DNA from: Alphaproteobacteria bacterium
GTDB lineage: Bacteria; Pseudomonadota; Alphaproteobacteria; Caulobacterales; Parvularculaceae
Direction: 5' to 3'
Length of the DNA stretch: 5,128 nucleotides
Assembly (NCBI GenBank): GCA_030428745.1
Contig: JAUIEG010000237.1
Location: forward strand, 1-5,128
Position numbers and translations under genes: made by a program. Under the pieces are notes generated by a model. It ran no database searches. It saw nothing but the letters and a program-made list of their open reading frames with translations, and was not told the origin of the DNA. Below, piece after piece: positions 1-4,733 of the stretch (positions are counted from its first letter, which is position 1; every line of letters begins with the position of its first letter).

Positions 1-118
1 TCGGCCAATGCGATGCCTGTTGCGAGTAATAATAAGATCGCCCGCCCCAGAACAGCATCCCCGCTCCGATGGCAAGAAACAGTCCGAAAAACAGCGTCAG
101 CCAGATTTGTCCGCTCAT
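1..118 (-). CDS. DUF3592-like membrane protein, N-terminal part only (cut by window edge)
   Basis: Reading leftward from the ATG at 118-116 gives 39 residues before the window ends. They begin MSGQIWLTLFFGLFLAIGAG and continue with MLFWGGRSYYYSQQASHWP. This is one hydrophobic membrane segment (about residues 5-25), then a short polar, aromatic stretch ending in HWP. That layout (an N-terminal helix, then a S/R-x-x-WP turn leading into an extracytoplasmic beta domain) is typical of DUF3592 proteins, whose function is unknown. The start is well supported: GGGGAGG lies 6 bases upstream of the ATG. The gene follows ruvB in the same direction across a 169-base gap holding a palindromic repeat doublet, so it is probably a separate transcription unit. 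The gene itself is secure; the family call rests on a short N terminus and is an inference. Confidence 0.7.
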   Translation of the reverse strand, partial: MSGQIWLTLFFGLFLAIGAGMLFWGGRSYYYSQQASHWP

Positions 119-124
119 GGTGCG

Positions 125-145
125 CCTCCCCGATTTTGCGGGAGG
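125..145 (-). promoter_or_regulatory. hairpin masking the Shine-Dalgarno of the DUF3592-like gene
   Basis: On the minus-strand transcript, CCUCCC (145-140) is followed by a 9-base loop and then GGGAGG (130-125), which is the ribosome binding site of the gene starting at 118. The six-base stem is perfect and GC-rich, so the SD could be paired in the folded leader. The complementarity is directly visible; a regulatory effect is inference. A GGGAGG run finds a partner by chance fairly easily in GC-rich DNA. Confidence 0.4.
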
Positions 146-180
146 AAGCCTAGGCGGGAATGGTCACTATTCGATGACTA

Positions 181-193
181 AATTGAATCAATT
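181..193. other. AT-rich palindrome upstream of the DUF3592-like gene
   Basis: AATTGA-A-TCAATT is a perfect 6-bp inverted repeat around one central base, 62 bp before the start codon at 118. It stands out in an otherwise GC-rich neighbourhood. The size and position would suit an operator for a dimeric regulator. No recognised promoter flanks it convincingly, so operator function is only a possibility. Confidence 0.3.
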
Positions 194-199
194 CATCCT

Positions 200-281
200 C
201 CGATCATCCCCGCGAAAGCGGGGATCCATACGAAACTCTCTGTTTCCATTCCTGGGTTCCCGCTTTCGCGGGAATGATCGG
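200..281. repeat. REPIN-like / dRS3-like doublet of inverted palindromic repeats
   Basis: Two palindromic units face each other. The left unit (206-225) has ATCCCCGC, a GAAA loop, then GCGGGGAT, a perfect 8-bp stem. The right unit (257-274) has TTCCCGC, a TTTC loop, then GCGGGAA. In opposite orientation the longer arms 200-228 and 253-281 agree at 26 of 29 positions. Two of the differences (208 and 223 against their counterparts) are the two sides of one base pair, so they are compensatory. A small GAAAC/GTTTC inverted repeat (232-236, 242-246) sits near the centre. The units resemble the dispersed proteobacterial repeat whose spurious translation reads like VIPAKAGIQ. The right edge is 6 bp past the ruvB stop codon, so the element may also act as a transcription terminator or mRNA 3' stabiliser, although no T-run follows. 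Copy number in the genome cannot be seen here. Confidence 0.8.
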
Positions 282-287
282 GAAGAG

Positions 288-1322
288 TTATTCGAACAAC
301 TCCGAACCGCCGCCCTTTGGCGCGGGCAATCCCAGATGCGTCCAGGCGGTTGCGGAGAGAACGCGGCCGCGCGGCGTGCGCTGGATGAGGCCCTGCTGCA
401 ACAGGAACGGTTCGATTACATCCTCCACCGCGTCGCGCGCTTCGGCGAGCGCGGCGGCGATGGTCTCGACGCCCACGGGGCCGCCACCGAAATGCTCCGC
501 AATCAGACGAAGATAACGCCGGTCGAGCGGGTCGAGGCCGAGCTTGTCGATTTCCAGACGCTTCAGCGCCTTGTCGGCGACCTTCGCGTCGATGAGACCG
601 GCCCCTTCGACCGTCGCCACATCGCGCACCCGGCGAAGGAGCCGCCCGGCGACGCGAGGCGTTCCGCGCGCGCGGCGCGCAATCTCTCCGGCGCCGTCGG
701 CGGACATCTCAGCGTTGAGAAGACCCGCACCGCGCGAGACGATATGGGCCAAATCTTTTTCCGAATAAAAATCGAGGCGCACCGGAATGCCGAATCGGTC
801 GAGCAATGGCTTTGCGAGCAATCCCGAACGCGTCGTGGCGCCGATCAGCGTGAAACGCGGCAGATCGATGCGGACCGACCGCGCCGCCGGGCCTTCGCCG
901 ATGATGAGATCGAGGGCGAAATCCTCCATCGCCGGATAGAGGACTTCTTCGACATGGGGCGAGAGACGGTGAATCTCGTCGATGAACAACACATCGCCGG
1001 CTTCCAAATTAGTCAGCAGCGCCGCGAGATCGCCGGGCTTGGTGATCGCCGGGCCCGAGGTCGCGCGGAAACTCACTTCCAGTTCATTGGCGACGATCTG
1101 CGCCAGCGTCGTCTTGCCGAGGCCCGGCGGCCCATGAAACAGCACATGGTCGAGCGCCTCGCCGCGTGAGCGCGCCGCCTGCACAAAAACGCGGAGATTG
1201 TCCTTCGCGCTGGGCTGGCCCACGAAATCATCGAGCTTTTTCGGGCGCAGCGCCGCATCGGCGTCTTCGATTTTGCGCTCGCCGTCGATCAGCCGGTCGT
1301 CATTGTAAGCAGGTTCAGCCAC
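288..1322 (-). CDS. ruvB: Holliday junction branch-migration ATPase RuvB
   Basis: RuvB is the hexameric AAA+ motor that, with RuvA, pumps DNA through Holliday junctions during recombinational repair in the cytoplasm. The 344-residue product is of normal length and complete. Visible motifs are the N-terminal LRP..LDDFVGQ region (25-36), Walker A GPPGLGKTT (64-72), Walker B with DEIH (115-118), sensor I GATTR (161-165), the arginine-finger segment LLDRFGI (173-179), and sensor II RGTPRVAGRLLRRVRD (219-234). The C-terminal winged-helix DNA-binding domain contains GGGPVGVETIAAAL (279-292) and IEPFLLQQGLIQRTPRGR (303-320). The start is a GTG at 1322-1320. An in-frame TAA directly precedes it, so no upstream start is possible, and GGAAG lies 5 bases before it. 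The gene ends with TAA (290-288). It is separated from ruvA by a small secreted-protein gene instead of following it directly. Confidence 0.98.
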   Translation of the reverse strand: MAEPAYNDDRLIDGERKIEDADAALRPKKLDDFVGQPSAKDNLRVFVQAARSRGEALDHVLFHGPPGLGKTTLAQIVANELEVSFRATSGPAITKPGDLAALLTNLEAGDVLFIDEIHRLSPHVEEVLYPAMEDFALDLIIGEGPAARSVRIDLPRFTLIGATTRSGLLAKPLLDRFGIPVRLDFYSEKDLAHIVSRGAGLLNAEMSADGAGEIARRARGTPRVAGRLLRRVRDVATVEGAGLIDAKVADKALKRLEIDKLGLDPLDRRYLRLIAEHFGGGPVGVETIAAALAEARDAVEDVIEPFLLQQGLIQRTPRGRVLSATAWTHLGLPAPKGGGSELFE

Positions 1323-1327
1323 TTATT

Positions 1328-1332
1328 CTTCC
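1328..1332 (-). promoter_or_regulatory. ruvB ribosome binding site fixing the GTG start
   Basis: GGAAG is followed by AATAA and then GTG. The TAA within that spacer is in frame with ruvB, so translation must begin at this GTG or further downstream. The next possible starts would cut into the conserved N-terminal region. Confidence 0.6.
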
Positions 1333-1356
1333 ACGCTAAATGAGCCAACAAGTTGC

Positions 1357-1662
1357 TCAGTATTTTTTGCAGTCAGCACCACAACCATCTTCATCAACTA
1401 TCGGCGCCTTATGGTACCGTTGTACTGTTCGAATTCCGTCCTTACATGCTTGCTTACTATTGTATCGCTGTTTGTGTTCAGCAATCTGCTGCCCATTTCC
1501 TGAGCATAACCGCCATCTCCAATCATTTTCAGCTACTTTAAATACTATAAACCGTTCACGTGCATCGCAGTTTGTGGCAGCAAGTGCCGTGGAGCTAGCA
1601 GAACTTGCGGCAAGCCCAAGAAACAAAGCGCGCCGCGAGTATGTTGTAATCTTATCGGCCAT
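1357..1662 (-). CDS. exported YegP/DUF1508-like small protein, between ruvA and ruvB
   Basis: The product is 101 residues from the ATG at 1662. Residues 7-28 form a signal peptide with a twin-arginine-like motif (YSRRALFLG), a hydrophobic core and a probable cleavage site after ALA (28). The mature part resembles the YegP/DUF1508 (UPF0339) fold: RFIVFK (37-42), the aromatic WRWRL core (48-52), NGQQIA (56-61), RYNSKQACKDGI (66-77), V (80) and APIVD (86-90). Known family members are mostly small cytoplasmic proteins of unclear function, so an exported form is unusual. Five cysteines (32, 53, 73, 94, 98) lie in the mature part and could form disulfides outside the cytoplasm. GGGAGG, 5 bases before the ATG, fixes this start; a GTG at 1692 overlapping the ruvA stop has no SD. 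The gene is 26 bp after ruvA and 34 bp before ruvB, so it is very likely co-transcribed. Its GC content is about 47% (1381-1680), far below its neighbours, which suggests acquisition by transfer. The function is unknown. Confidence 0.85.
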   Translation of the reverse strand: MADKITTYSRRALFLGLAASSASSTALAATNCDARERFIVFKVAENDWRWRLCSGNGQQIAEHKQRYNSKQACKDGIRTVQRYHKAPIVDEDGCGADCKKY

Positions 1663-1667
1663 GATGT

Positions 1668-1673
1668 CCTCCC
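1668..1673 (-). promoter_or_regulatory. strong Shine-Dalgarno of the YegP-like gene
   Basis: GGGAGG is spaced 5 bases (ACATC) from the ATG at 1662. It decides in favour of this start over the longer reading from the GTG at 1692, which would overlap the ruvA stop codon by 4 bases, lacks an SD and would put ten polar residues ahead of the signal peptide. Confidence 0.8.
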
Positions 1674-1688
1674 GAAAATTCTTCCCCC

Positions 1689-2321
1689 TCACGCCGCCGC
1701 CAGTTGTTTCAGCGCCGCCTTGATCAGCGCTTCCACACCGGGCGCGTCGAGCCCGTCCGCCGCTCTTGCAACGGCGCGGCGCGCCTCCACCCCGTCATAG
1801 CCGAGATTAGCGAGCGCCGACACCGCGTCCGCTTTCGCGGCCAGCGCAGGATCGGACGGCGCCGCAGCAGCAACCTTTTTGCGCGCGGCCATGGCGATAA
1901 CTTCGCCGGTCGCGCCAGCGAGCGCGCCCGCCTTTGACTGCAATTCAGTGACGATGCGTTGGGCGAGTTTTTTGCCCACCCCGTGCGCGCGGGAAACCGC
2001 CGTCACATCTTCGGCCGTCACGGCGTCGTAAAGCTCCGACGGCGTCAACACCTGCAACAGGCCGAGCGCGTGTTTGGCGCCGACACCCTGCACGCTTTGC
2101 AACAGACGAAACGCCTGACGCTCATTCTCAGACGGAAAACCGAACAGCCGGATCAGATCTTCGCGCACTAATGTTTCAATCGAAAGCGTCGCCTCGTCGC
2201 CGGGATGCAAAGTCTGCAAGACACGCGGCGCGGCGTAGATTTCATACCCGACGCCGTTCACGTCGATGATGGCGGTGTCTTCCGCCAGAGAAATCACAAC
2301 GCCTTTCAACCTGCCGATCAT
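1689..2321 (-). CDS. ruvA: Holliday junction-binding protein RuvA
   Basis: RuvA binds the four-way junction as a tetramer, holds it in square-planar form and loads RuvB. The 210-residue product covers all three domains. The N-terminal OB-fold starts MIGRLKGVV and includes DVNGVGYEIYA (20-30) and the REDLIRLFGF segment (53-62). Domain II has paired helix-hairpin-helix motifs at LLQSVQGVGAKHALGLL (73-89) and AHGVGKKLAQRIVTEL (112-127). An Ala-rich flexible linker (about 131-160) follows. The C-terminal RuvB-contacting domain has AVSALANLGYDGVEARRAV (166-184). The ATG at 2321 abuts the ruvC stop (TAAATG). Its SD GGAGG (2334-2330) lies inside the end of ruvC, so translational coupling is likely. 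The size is normal and no lesions are seen. Confidence 0.98.
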   Translation of the reverse strand: MIGRLKGVVISLAEDTAIIDVNGVGYEIYAAPRVLQTLHPGDEATLSIETLVREDLIRLFGFPSENERQAFRLLQSVQGVGAKHALGLLQVLTPSELYDAVTAEDVTAVSRAHGVGKKLAQRIVTELQSKAGALAGATGEVIAMAARKKVAAAAPSDPALAAKADAVSALANLGYDGVEARRAVARAADGLDAPGVEALIKAALKQLAAA

Positions 2322-2822
2322 TTACGACGCCTCCAACTTGCGAAAACTTGAGTGATGCGCGTGACAGATGGCGACGGCGAGCGCATCCGCCTCGTCACTC
2401 GCAAGGCTCCCACATTTGGGAAGCAGCACCTTCACCATAGCCGCCACTTGCGTTTTATCCGCATGGCCTTTGCCCACGACGGATTTCTTCACCGAGTTCG
2501 CGGCGTATTCGGCGACGGTCAGTCCGGCGAGGCCCGGCGCCAAGAGCGCGACGCCCCGCGCCTGTCCCAACACCAGCGCGTCGCGCGGATTGGCGTTGAC
2601 GAAAGTCTCCTCCACCGCCGCCTCATGGGGCGCAAATTCCACGATCAACTCTTTCAGCCCATCAAAAATCACGGCGAGCTTTTGCGCCGGGGCGCTCCCG
2701 CGTTTCGGGCGGATCACCCCCGAGGCCACATAGGAAAGCCGCGCACCGGCGCTCTCGACAACGCCCCAGCCGGTCGCCGCCGAGCCGGGATCGACGCCCA
2801 AAATGCGAATCACTGCGCTCAT
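2322..2822 (-). CDS. ruvC: Holliday junction resolvase RuvC
   Basis: RuvC is the dimeric, metal-dependent endonuclease with an RNase H-like fold that makes paired nicks in the junction held by RuvAB. The 166-residue product is full length. The four acidic catalytic residues are all in place by motif comparison with the E. coli enzyme: D11 in ILGVDPGSAATGWG, E71 in AVEETFVNANPR, and D143 and D146 in SDEADALAVAICH. The loop VKKSVVGKGHADKTQV (111-126) also fits the family. The start ATG at 2822 has only a weak upstream SD, but it gives the standard spacing to LGVDPG. The gene heads the ruv cluster, 42 bp after the Sel1 gene, and runs directly into ruvA. Confidence 0.98.
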   Translation of the reverse strand: MSAVIRILGVDPGSAATGWGVVESAGARLSYVASGVIRPKRGSAPAQKLAVIFDGLKELIVEFAPHEAAVEETFVNANPRDALVLGQARGVALLAPGLAGLTVAEYAANSVKKSVVGKGHADKTQVAAMVKVLLPKCGSLASDEADALAVAICHAHHSSFRKLEAS

Positions 2823-2839
2823 GGCGGGACCATAGTGCG

Positions 2840-2854
2840 GTTCCCCCCAAGAAC
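2840..2854. promoter_or_regulatory. GTTC-N7-GAAC motif upstream of ruvC (LexA-like, inverted)
   Basis: The gap before ruvC holds GTTC, seven bases, then GAAC, ending 17 bp before the ruvC start codon. The LexA box known from alphaproteobacteria is the direct repeat GTTC-N7-GTTC; here one half-site is inverted, so the match is not canonical. The ruv genes are SOS-regulated in several bacteria, which makes the position suggestive. It could equally be coincidence in a 42-bp gap. Confidence 0.25.
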
Positions 2855-2864
2855 AAAAGGAGAA

Positions 2865-3836
2865 TCAGTTGTTTCGCGCGAGCTCCTTACGGAGTTTTTC
2901 CGCATCCTCTTTGATCGCCGGATCGACGGCGGGATCGGCGATGAGGTCGTCCACCAGAAGCTTCGCGCTTTCCGGGTCTTTTTCACGCCCATCGCCTTGC
3001 GTCAGGGCGACCGCATAAAGGAACCGTCCCTGGCTGTCGCCCGCCTCGGCCGCGCGCTCAAACCAGTCGGCCGGGTGACCGGCGTCCTCATCGAGTTTGG
3101 CGCCGCCGTGAAGCAACAGCCCCAAGCCGGTCATGGCTGGGGCGAAGCCCGCCTCCGCCGCCTGATGCATCCGCGCGGCCGCCGCATTGAGATCGGGGGG
3201 CCCGAGCCGGCCCGATTGCAGCATGAGACTGAGATTATAGGCTGAGAGCGCGTCACCGCCGTCAGCGCCTTTGGCGAACCATTGCGCGGCCAGGCGGTCA
3301 TTGCCGGCGACGCCGTCGCCGGACAGATAGGCGATGGCGAGATTGCGCTGCGCTTCCGGCTCGCCGTCCTCCGCCGCCTCCATGAAATATTTTACCCCGC
3401 GCGCCTTGTCTTCTTCGACGCCGTTTCCTTCGAGATGCATCACGCCAAGGCGGAGCTTGGCGCGCGCATGGCCCTGCCGCGCCGCAAGGCGGTACCAGCC
3501 CGCCGCCGTTTCGGCGCTCTTGCGCACGCCCGCGCCGGTGCGCGCCAGTTCCCCAAGCGCGAATTGCGCATCGGGCTGGCCGGCGGTTCCGGCCGTCGCA
3601 TAGAGATCGACCGCATGCTGAAGATCTTTTTCAACACCGAGGCCGTTTTCATAGAGATAGCCGAGAAGGTGCTGCGCCTCAGCGTCGCCCGCTTCCGCCA
3701 ATGGGCGGACGAGCTCAAGCGCGGCGTCATACTCGCCGGCGAGCAGAAGGTCGAAGGCTTTGGGAACGTCAGGATCCTGCGCCGCGGCGGGCGTCAGCAT
3801 CACGCAGGCAAGGAGAGTGAAAAAAACGCGCCTCAT
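2865..3836 (-). CDS. exported Sel1-repeat protein
   Basis: The 323-residue product starts with a signal peptide (MRRVFFTLLACVMLTPAAA, probable cleavage after AAA at 19). About six to seven Sel1-like repeats follow from roughly residue 52 to 285. They are 36-residue helical hairpins of the form A-(x)-A-x-x-x-L-G-x-x-Y/L-x-x-G-x-G-V-x-x-D-x-x-x-A-x-x-W/Y-x-x-A-A-x-x-G. Clear units are AEAQHLLGYLYENGLGVEKD (52-71), AKLRLGVMHLEGNGVEEDK (126-144) and AQRNLAIAYLSGDGV (162-176). Such repeats are protein-protein interaction scaffolds; in alphaproteobacteria, secreted members act in envelope processes, but the partner here cannot be told. The C terminus (286-323) is a charged helix. No good SD precedes the ATG, and a hairpin surrounds the start. 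The gene is 33 bp after the small membrane protein gene and 42 bp before ruvC, so one transcript is plausible. Confidence 0.93.
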   Translation of the reverse strand: MRRVFFTLLACVMLTPAAAQDPDVPKAFDLLLAGEYDAALELVRPLAEAGDAEAQHLLGYLYENGLGVEKDLQHAVDLYATAGTAGQPDAQFALGELARTGAGVRKSAETAAGWYRLAARQGHARAKLRLGVMHLEGNGVEEDKARGVKYFMEAAEDGEPEAQRNLAIAYLSGDGVAGNDRLAAQWFAKGADGGDALSAYNLSLMLQSGRLGPPDLNAAAARMHQAAEAGFAPAMTGLGLLLHGGAKLDEDAGHPADWFERAAEAGDSQGRFLYAVALTQGDGREKDPESAKLLVDDLIADPAVDPAIKEDAEKLRKELARNN

Positions 3837-3845
3837 GACGCGTTT
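3824..3845 (-). promoter_or_regulatory. hairpin with the Sel1 gene start codon in its loop
   Basis: In the mRNA, AAACGCG (3845-3839) pairs with CGCGUUU (3830-3824), a perfect 7-bp stem. The 8-base loop UCAUGAGG contains the initiating AUG. The Sel1 gene otherwise lacks a recognisable SD, so the presentation of the AUG may matter for initiation. The pairing is directly seen; the role is inferred. Confidence 0.4.
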
Positions 3846-3869
3846 GTTAAGGCGCTTCGGCGCGGGAGA

Positions 3870-3977
3870 CTAGCTTGCCGCGGCCATGGCCAGATTGGCG
3901 CCTTCCATAAAGGCGGCCGTAAAGCACAGGGCGACGGTGGCGACAGAGGCGGCCACTAAGATCCAGCGCAGGCTCAT
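3870..3977 (-). CDS. 35-residue single-span membrane protein (small ORF)
   Basis: The ATG at 3977-3975 opens a 35-codon frame closed by TAG at 3872-3870. It reads MSLRWILVAASVATVALCFT, then AAFMEGANLAMAAAS. A short basic N terminus (R4) is followed by a hydrophobic helix of about 18-20 residues (5-23) and a small Ala-rich tail with one acidic residue (E25). This matches a single-pass membrane microprotein. A signal peptide with almost nothing after it is less likely. GAGGAG is placed 7 bases before the ATG, one of the best SDs in the window, which supports real translation. It sits between thiE (69 bp upstream) and the Sel1 gene (33 bp downstream) in the same direction. I do not recognise a family. 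Genes this short are often missed by automated annotation. Confidence 0.7.
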   Translation of the reverse strand: MSLRWILVAASVATVALCFTAAFMEGANLAMAAAS

Positions 3978-3984
3978 ATTGATG

Positions 3985-3990
3985 CTCCTC
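3985..3990 (-). promoter_or_regulatory. Shine-Dalgarno of the 35-residue membrane protein gene
   Basis: GAGGAG with a 7-base spacer (CATCAAT) before the ATG at 3977. It is the main evidence that this short frame is translated. Confidence 0.75.
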
Positions 3991-3993
3991 AAG

Positions 3994-4018
3994 GTTCTGC
4001 GGGGAGCCGTGCAAGAAC
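3994..4018 (-). other. hairpin in the leader between thiE and the small membrane protein gene
   Basis: GUUCUUGC (4018-4011) pairs with GCAGAAC (4000-3994) with one bulged U, giving a 7-bp stem with a 10-base loop on the minus-strand transcript. It lies 28 bp after the thiE stop and just ahead of the small gene's SD. No U-run follows, so it is a poor intrinsic terminator; it may be a processing or stability element. Confidence 0.3.
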
Positions 4019-4046
4019 GATACCGGTTGCGCAGTGATTTTCGAGA

Positions 4047-4694
4047 TCAGGCGGCGTTAATGGCGGCGTGGAACGCCTTCACCGCTGCAGCGGGGCCGTC
4101 TTCATGGGACCAGACCGCTCCCGAAACGGCGAGGAAATCCGCCCCTGCGCGCACCAGGGGCCCGCAATTTTCCGGCGTAATCCCGCCAATGGCGACACAA
4201 GGCAGGGTCGTCGCGAAGCTCCACCATTCGATCAGCGCCGGGTCCGCCTGTGTGGGCGCCTCTTTCGTCTGGGTCGGGAAAAAGGCCCCGAAGGCGACAT
4301 AGTCCGCCCCGGCCTCGCCTGCGATGAGCGCCAGGTGTTTCGAATTGTGACAGGTGACGCCCACGGTGGCGTCATCGCCGAGAAGCGCCCGCGCCTTTTT
4401 ACAACTGGCGTCCGACTGGCCCACATGAACGCCGTCGGCGCCGCATTTGAGGGCGAGATCGGGCCGATCGTTGATCAGGAAAGCGACGTCGTGCTTGCGC
4501 GCAATGGGCAAGAGCTTTTCGGCAGCGCGCAGAATTTCATCGTCGCTCGCCGCAACGCCGTCCGGCGATTTCAGGCGCAACTGCACGCAGGCGACATCGC
4601 CCGCGTCAAGGGCGCGCGCGAAGTCCTCGCTGAACCCATCGAGATTCGCGATCGCTGGCGGCGTGATCAGATAAAGGCGGCAATCATGGTTCAT
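4047..4694 (-). CDS. thiE: thiamine-phosphate synthase (ThiE family)
   Basis: ThiE joins hydroxymethylpyrimidine diphosphate and the thiazole phosphate to give thiamine phosphate, the last ring-coupling step of vitamin B1 synthesis in the cytoplasm. The 215-residue product fits the TIM-barrel family: YLITPP (8-13), VQLRLK (37-42), INDRPDLALKCGADGVHVGQSD (74-95), GVTCHNSKHLALIAGEAGADYVAFGAFFPTQTK (112-144), and the phosphate-binding VAIGGITPEN (167-176) and FLAVSGAVW (187-195). The canonical QLREK motif reads QLRLK here, keeping the Arg and Lys but losing the Glu; I believe this is a clade variant. The related thiazole tautomerase TenI is less likely, because the pyrophosphate-binding NDR, PTQTK and IGGI segments are retained. 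No other thiamine genes are in view, so it stands alone. No SD precedes the ATG. Confidence 0.92.
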   Translation of the reverse strand: MNHDCRLYLITPPAIANLDGFSEDFARALDAGDVACVQLRLKSPDGVAASDDEILRAAEKLLPIARKHDVAFLINDRPDLALKCGADGVHVGQSDASCKKARALLGDDATVGVTCHNSKHLALIAGEAGADYVAFGAFFPTQTKEAPTQADPALIEWWSFATTLPCVAIGGITPENCGPLVRAGADFLAVSGAVWSHEDGPAAAVKAFHAAINAA

Positions 4695-4702
4695 GGCCGC
4701 GC

Positions 4703-4730
4703 TATATAGGAATGTTGTAGCCTCTGGAAA
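4703..4730 (-). promoter_or_regulatory. possible thiE promoter giving a near-leaderless mRNA
   Basis: Read on the minus strand, TATATA (4708-4703) could be a -10 box, with TTTCCA (4730-4725; 4 of 6 to TTGACA) 16 bp upstream. The -10 would end 8 bp before the thiE ATG, so transcription would begin at or next to the start codon. The lack of any SD before thiE fits leaderless initiation. The -35 is weak and the call is an inference. Confidence 0.35.
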
Positions 4731-4733
4731 GCC

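Noticed and set aside
294..307. GAAC-N6-GAAC near the end of ruvB, as a LexA box
   Set aside because: The spacing is 6 rather than 7, and it lies inside the ruvB coding region far from any start.
69..1169. Long plus-strand frame of 366 codons opposite ruvB
   Set aside because: It is antisense to a fully conserved RuvB, is Arg-rich, and its beginning runs through the palindromic repeat (RSPRKRGS-type translation). It is a GC-rich shadow frame.
1341..1359. Inverted repeat TGAG/CTCA with CAAC/GTTG at the end of the YegP-like gene, as a terminator
   Set aside because: It overlaps the stop codon, has an impossibly tight loop without opening pairs, and no U-run follows. ruvB is probably read through.
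2352..3245. Plus-strand frame of 297 codons spanning ruvC and the Sel1 gene
   Set aside because: It overlaps two clear genes on the opposite strand, has no family-like motifs and is rich in Arg and Gly, as expected of a shadow frame.
3852..3863. GCGC-TTCG-GCGC hairpin after the small membrane protein gene
   Set aside because: A 4-bp stem without a T-run is too weak to call a terminator.
3282..3959. Plus-strand frame of 225 codons opposite the Sel1 gene
   Set aside because: The minus-strand frame has a signal peptide and periodic Sel1 repeats; this one is its shadow.
4017..4045. Possible promoter TCGAAA-N16-TATCGT before the 35-residue gene
   Set aside because: Only four of six matches in each box; this is expected by chance and the gene may be transcribed from thiE.
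4068..4709. Plus-strand frame of 213 codons opposite thiE
   Set aside because: Antisense to the well-matched ThiE protein; no recognisable domain.
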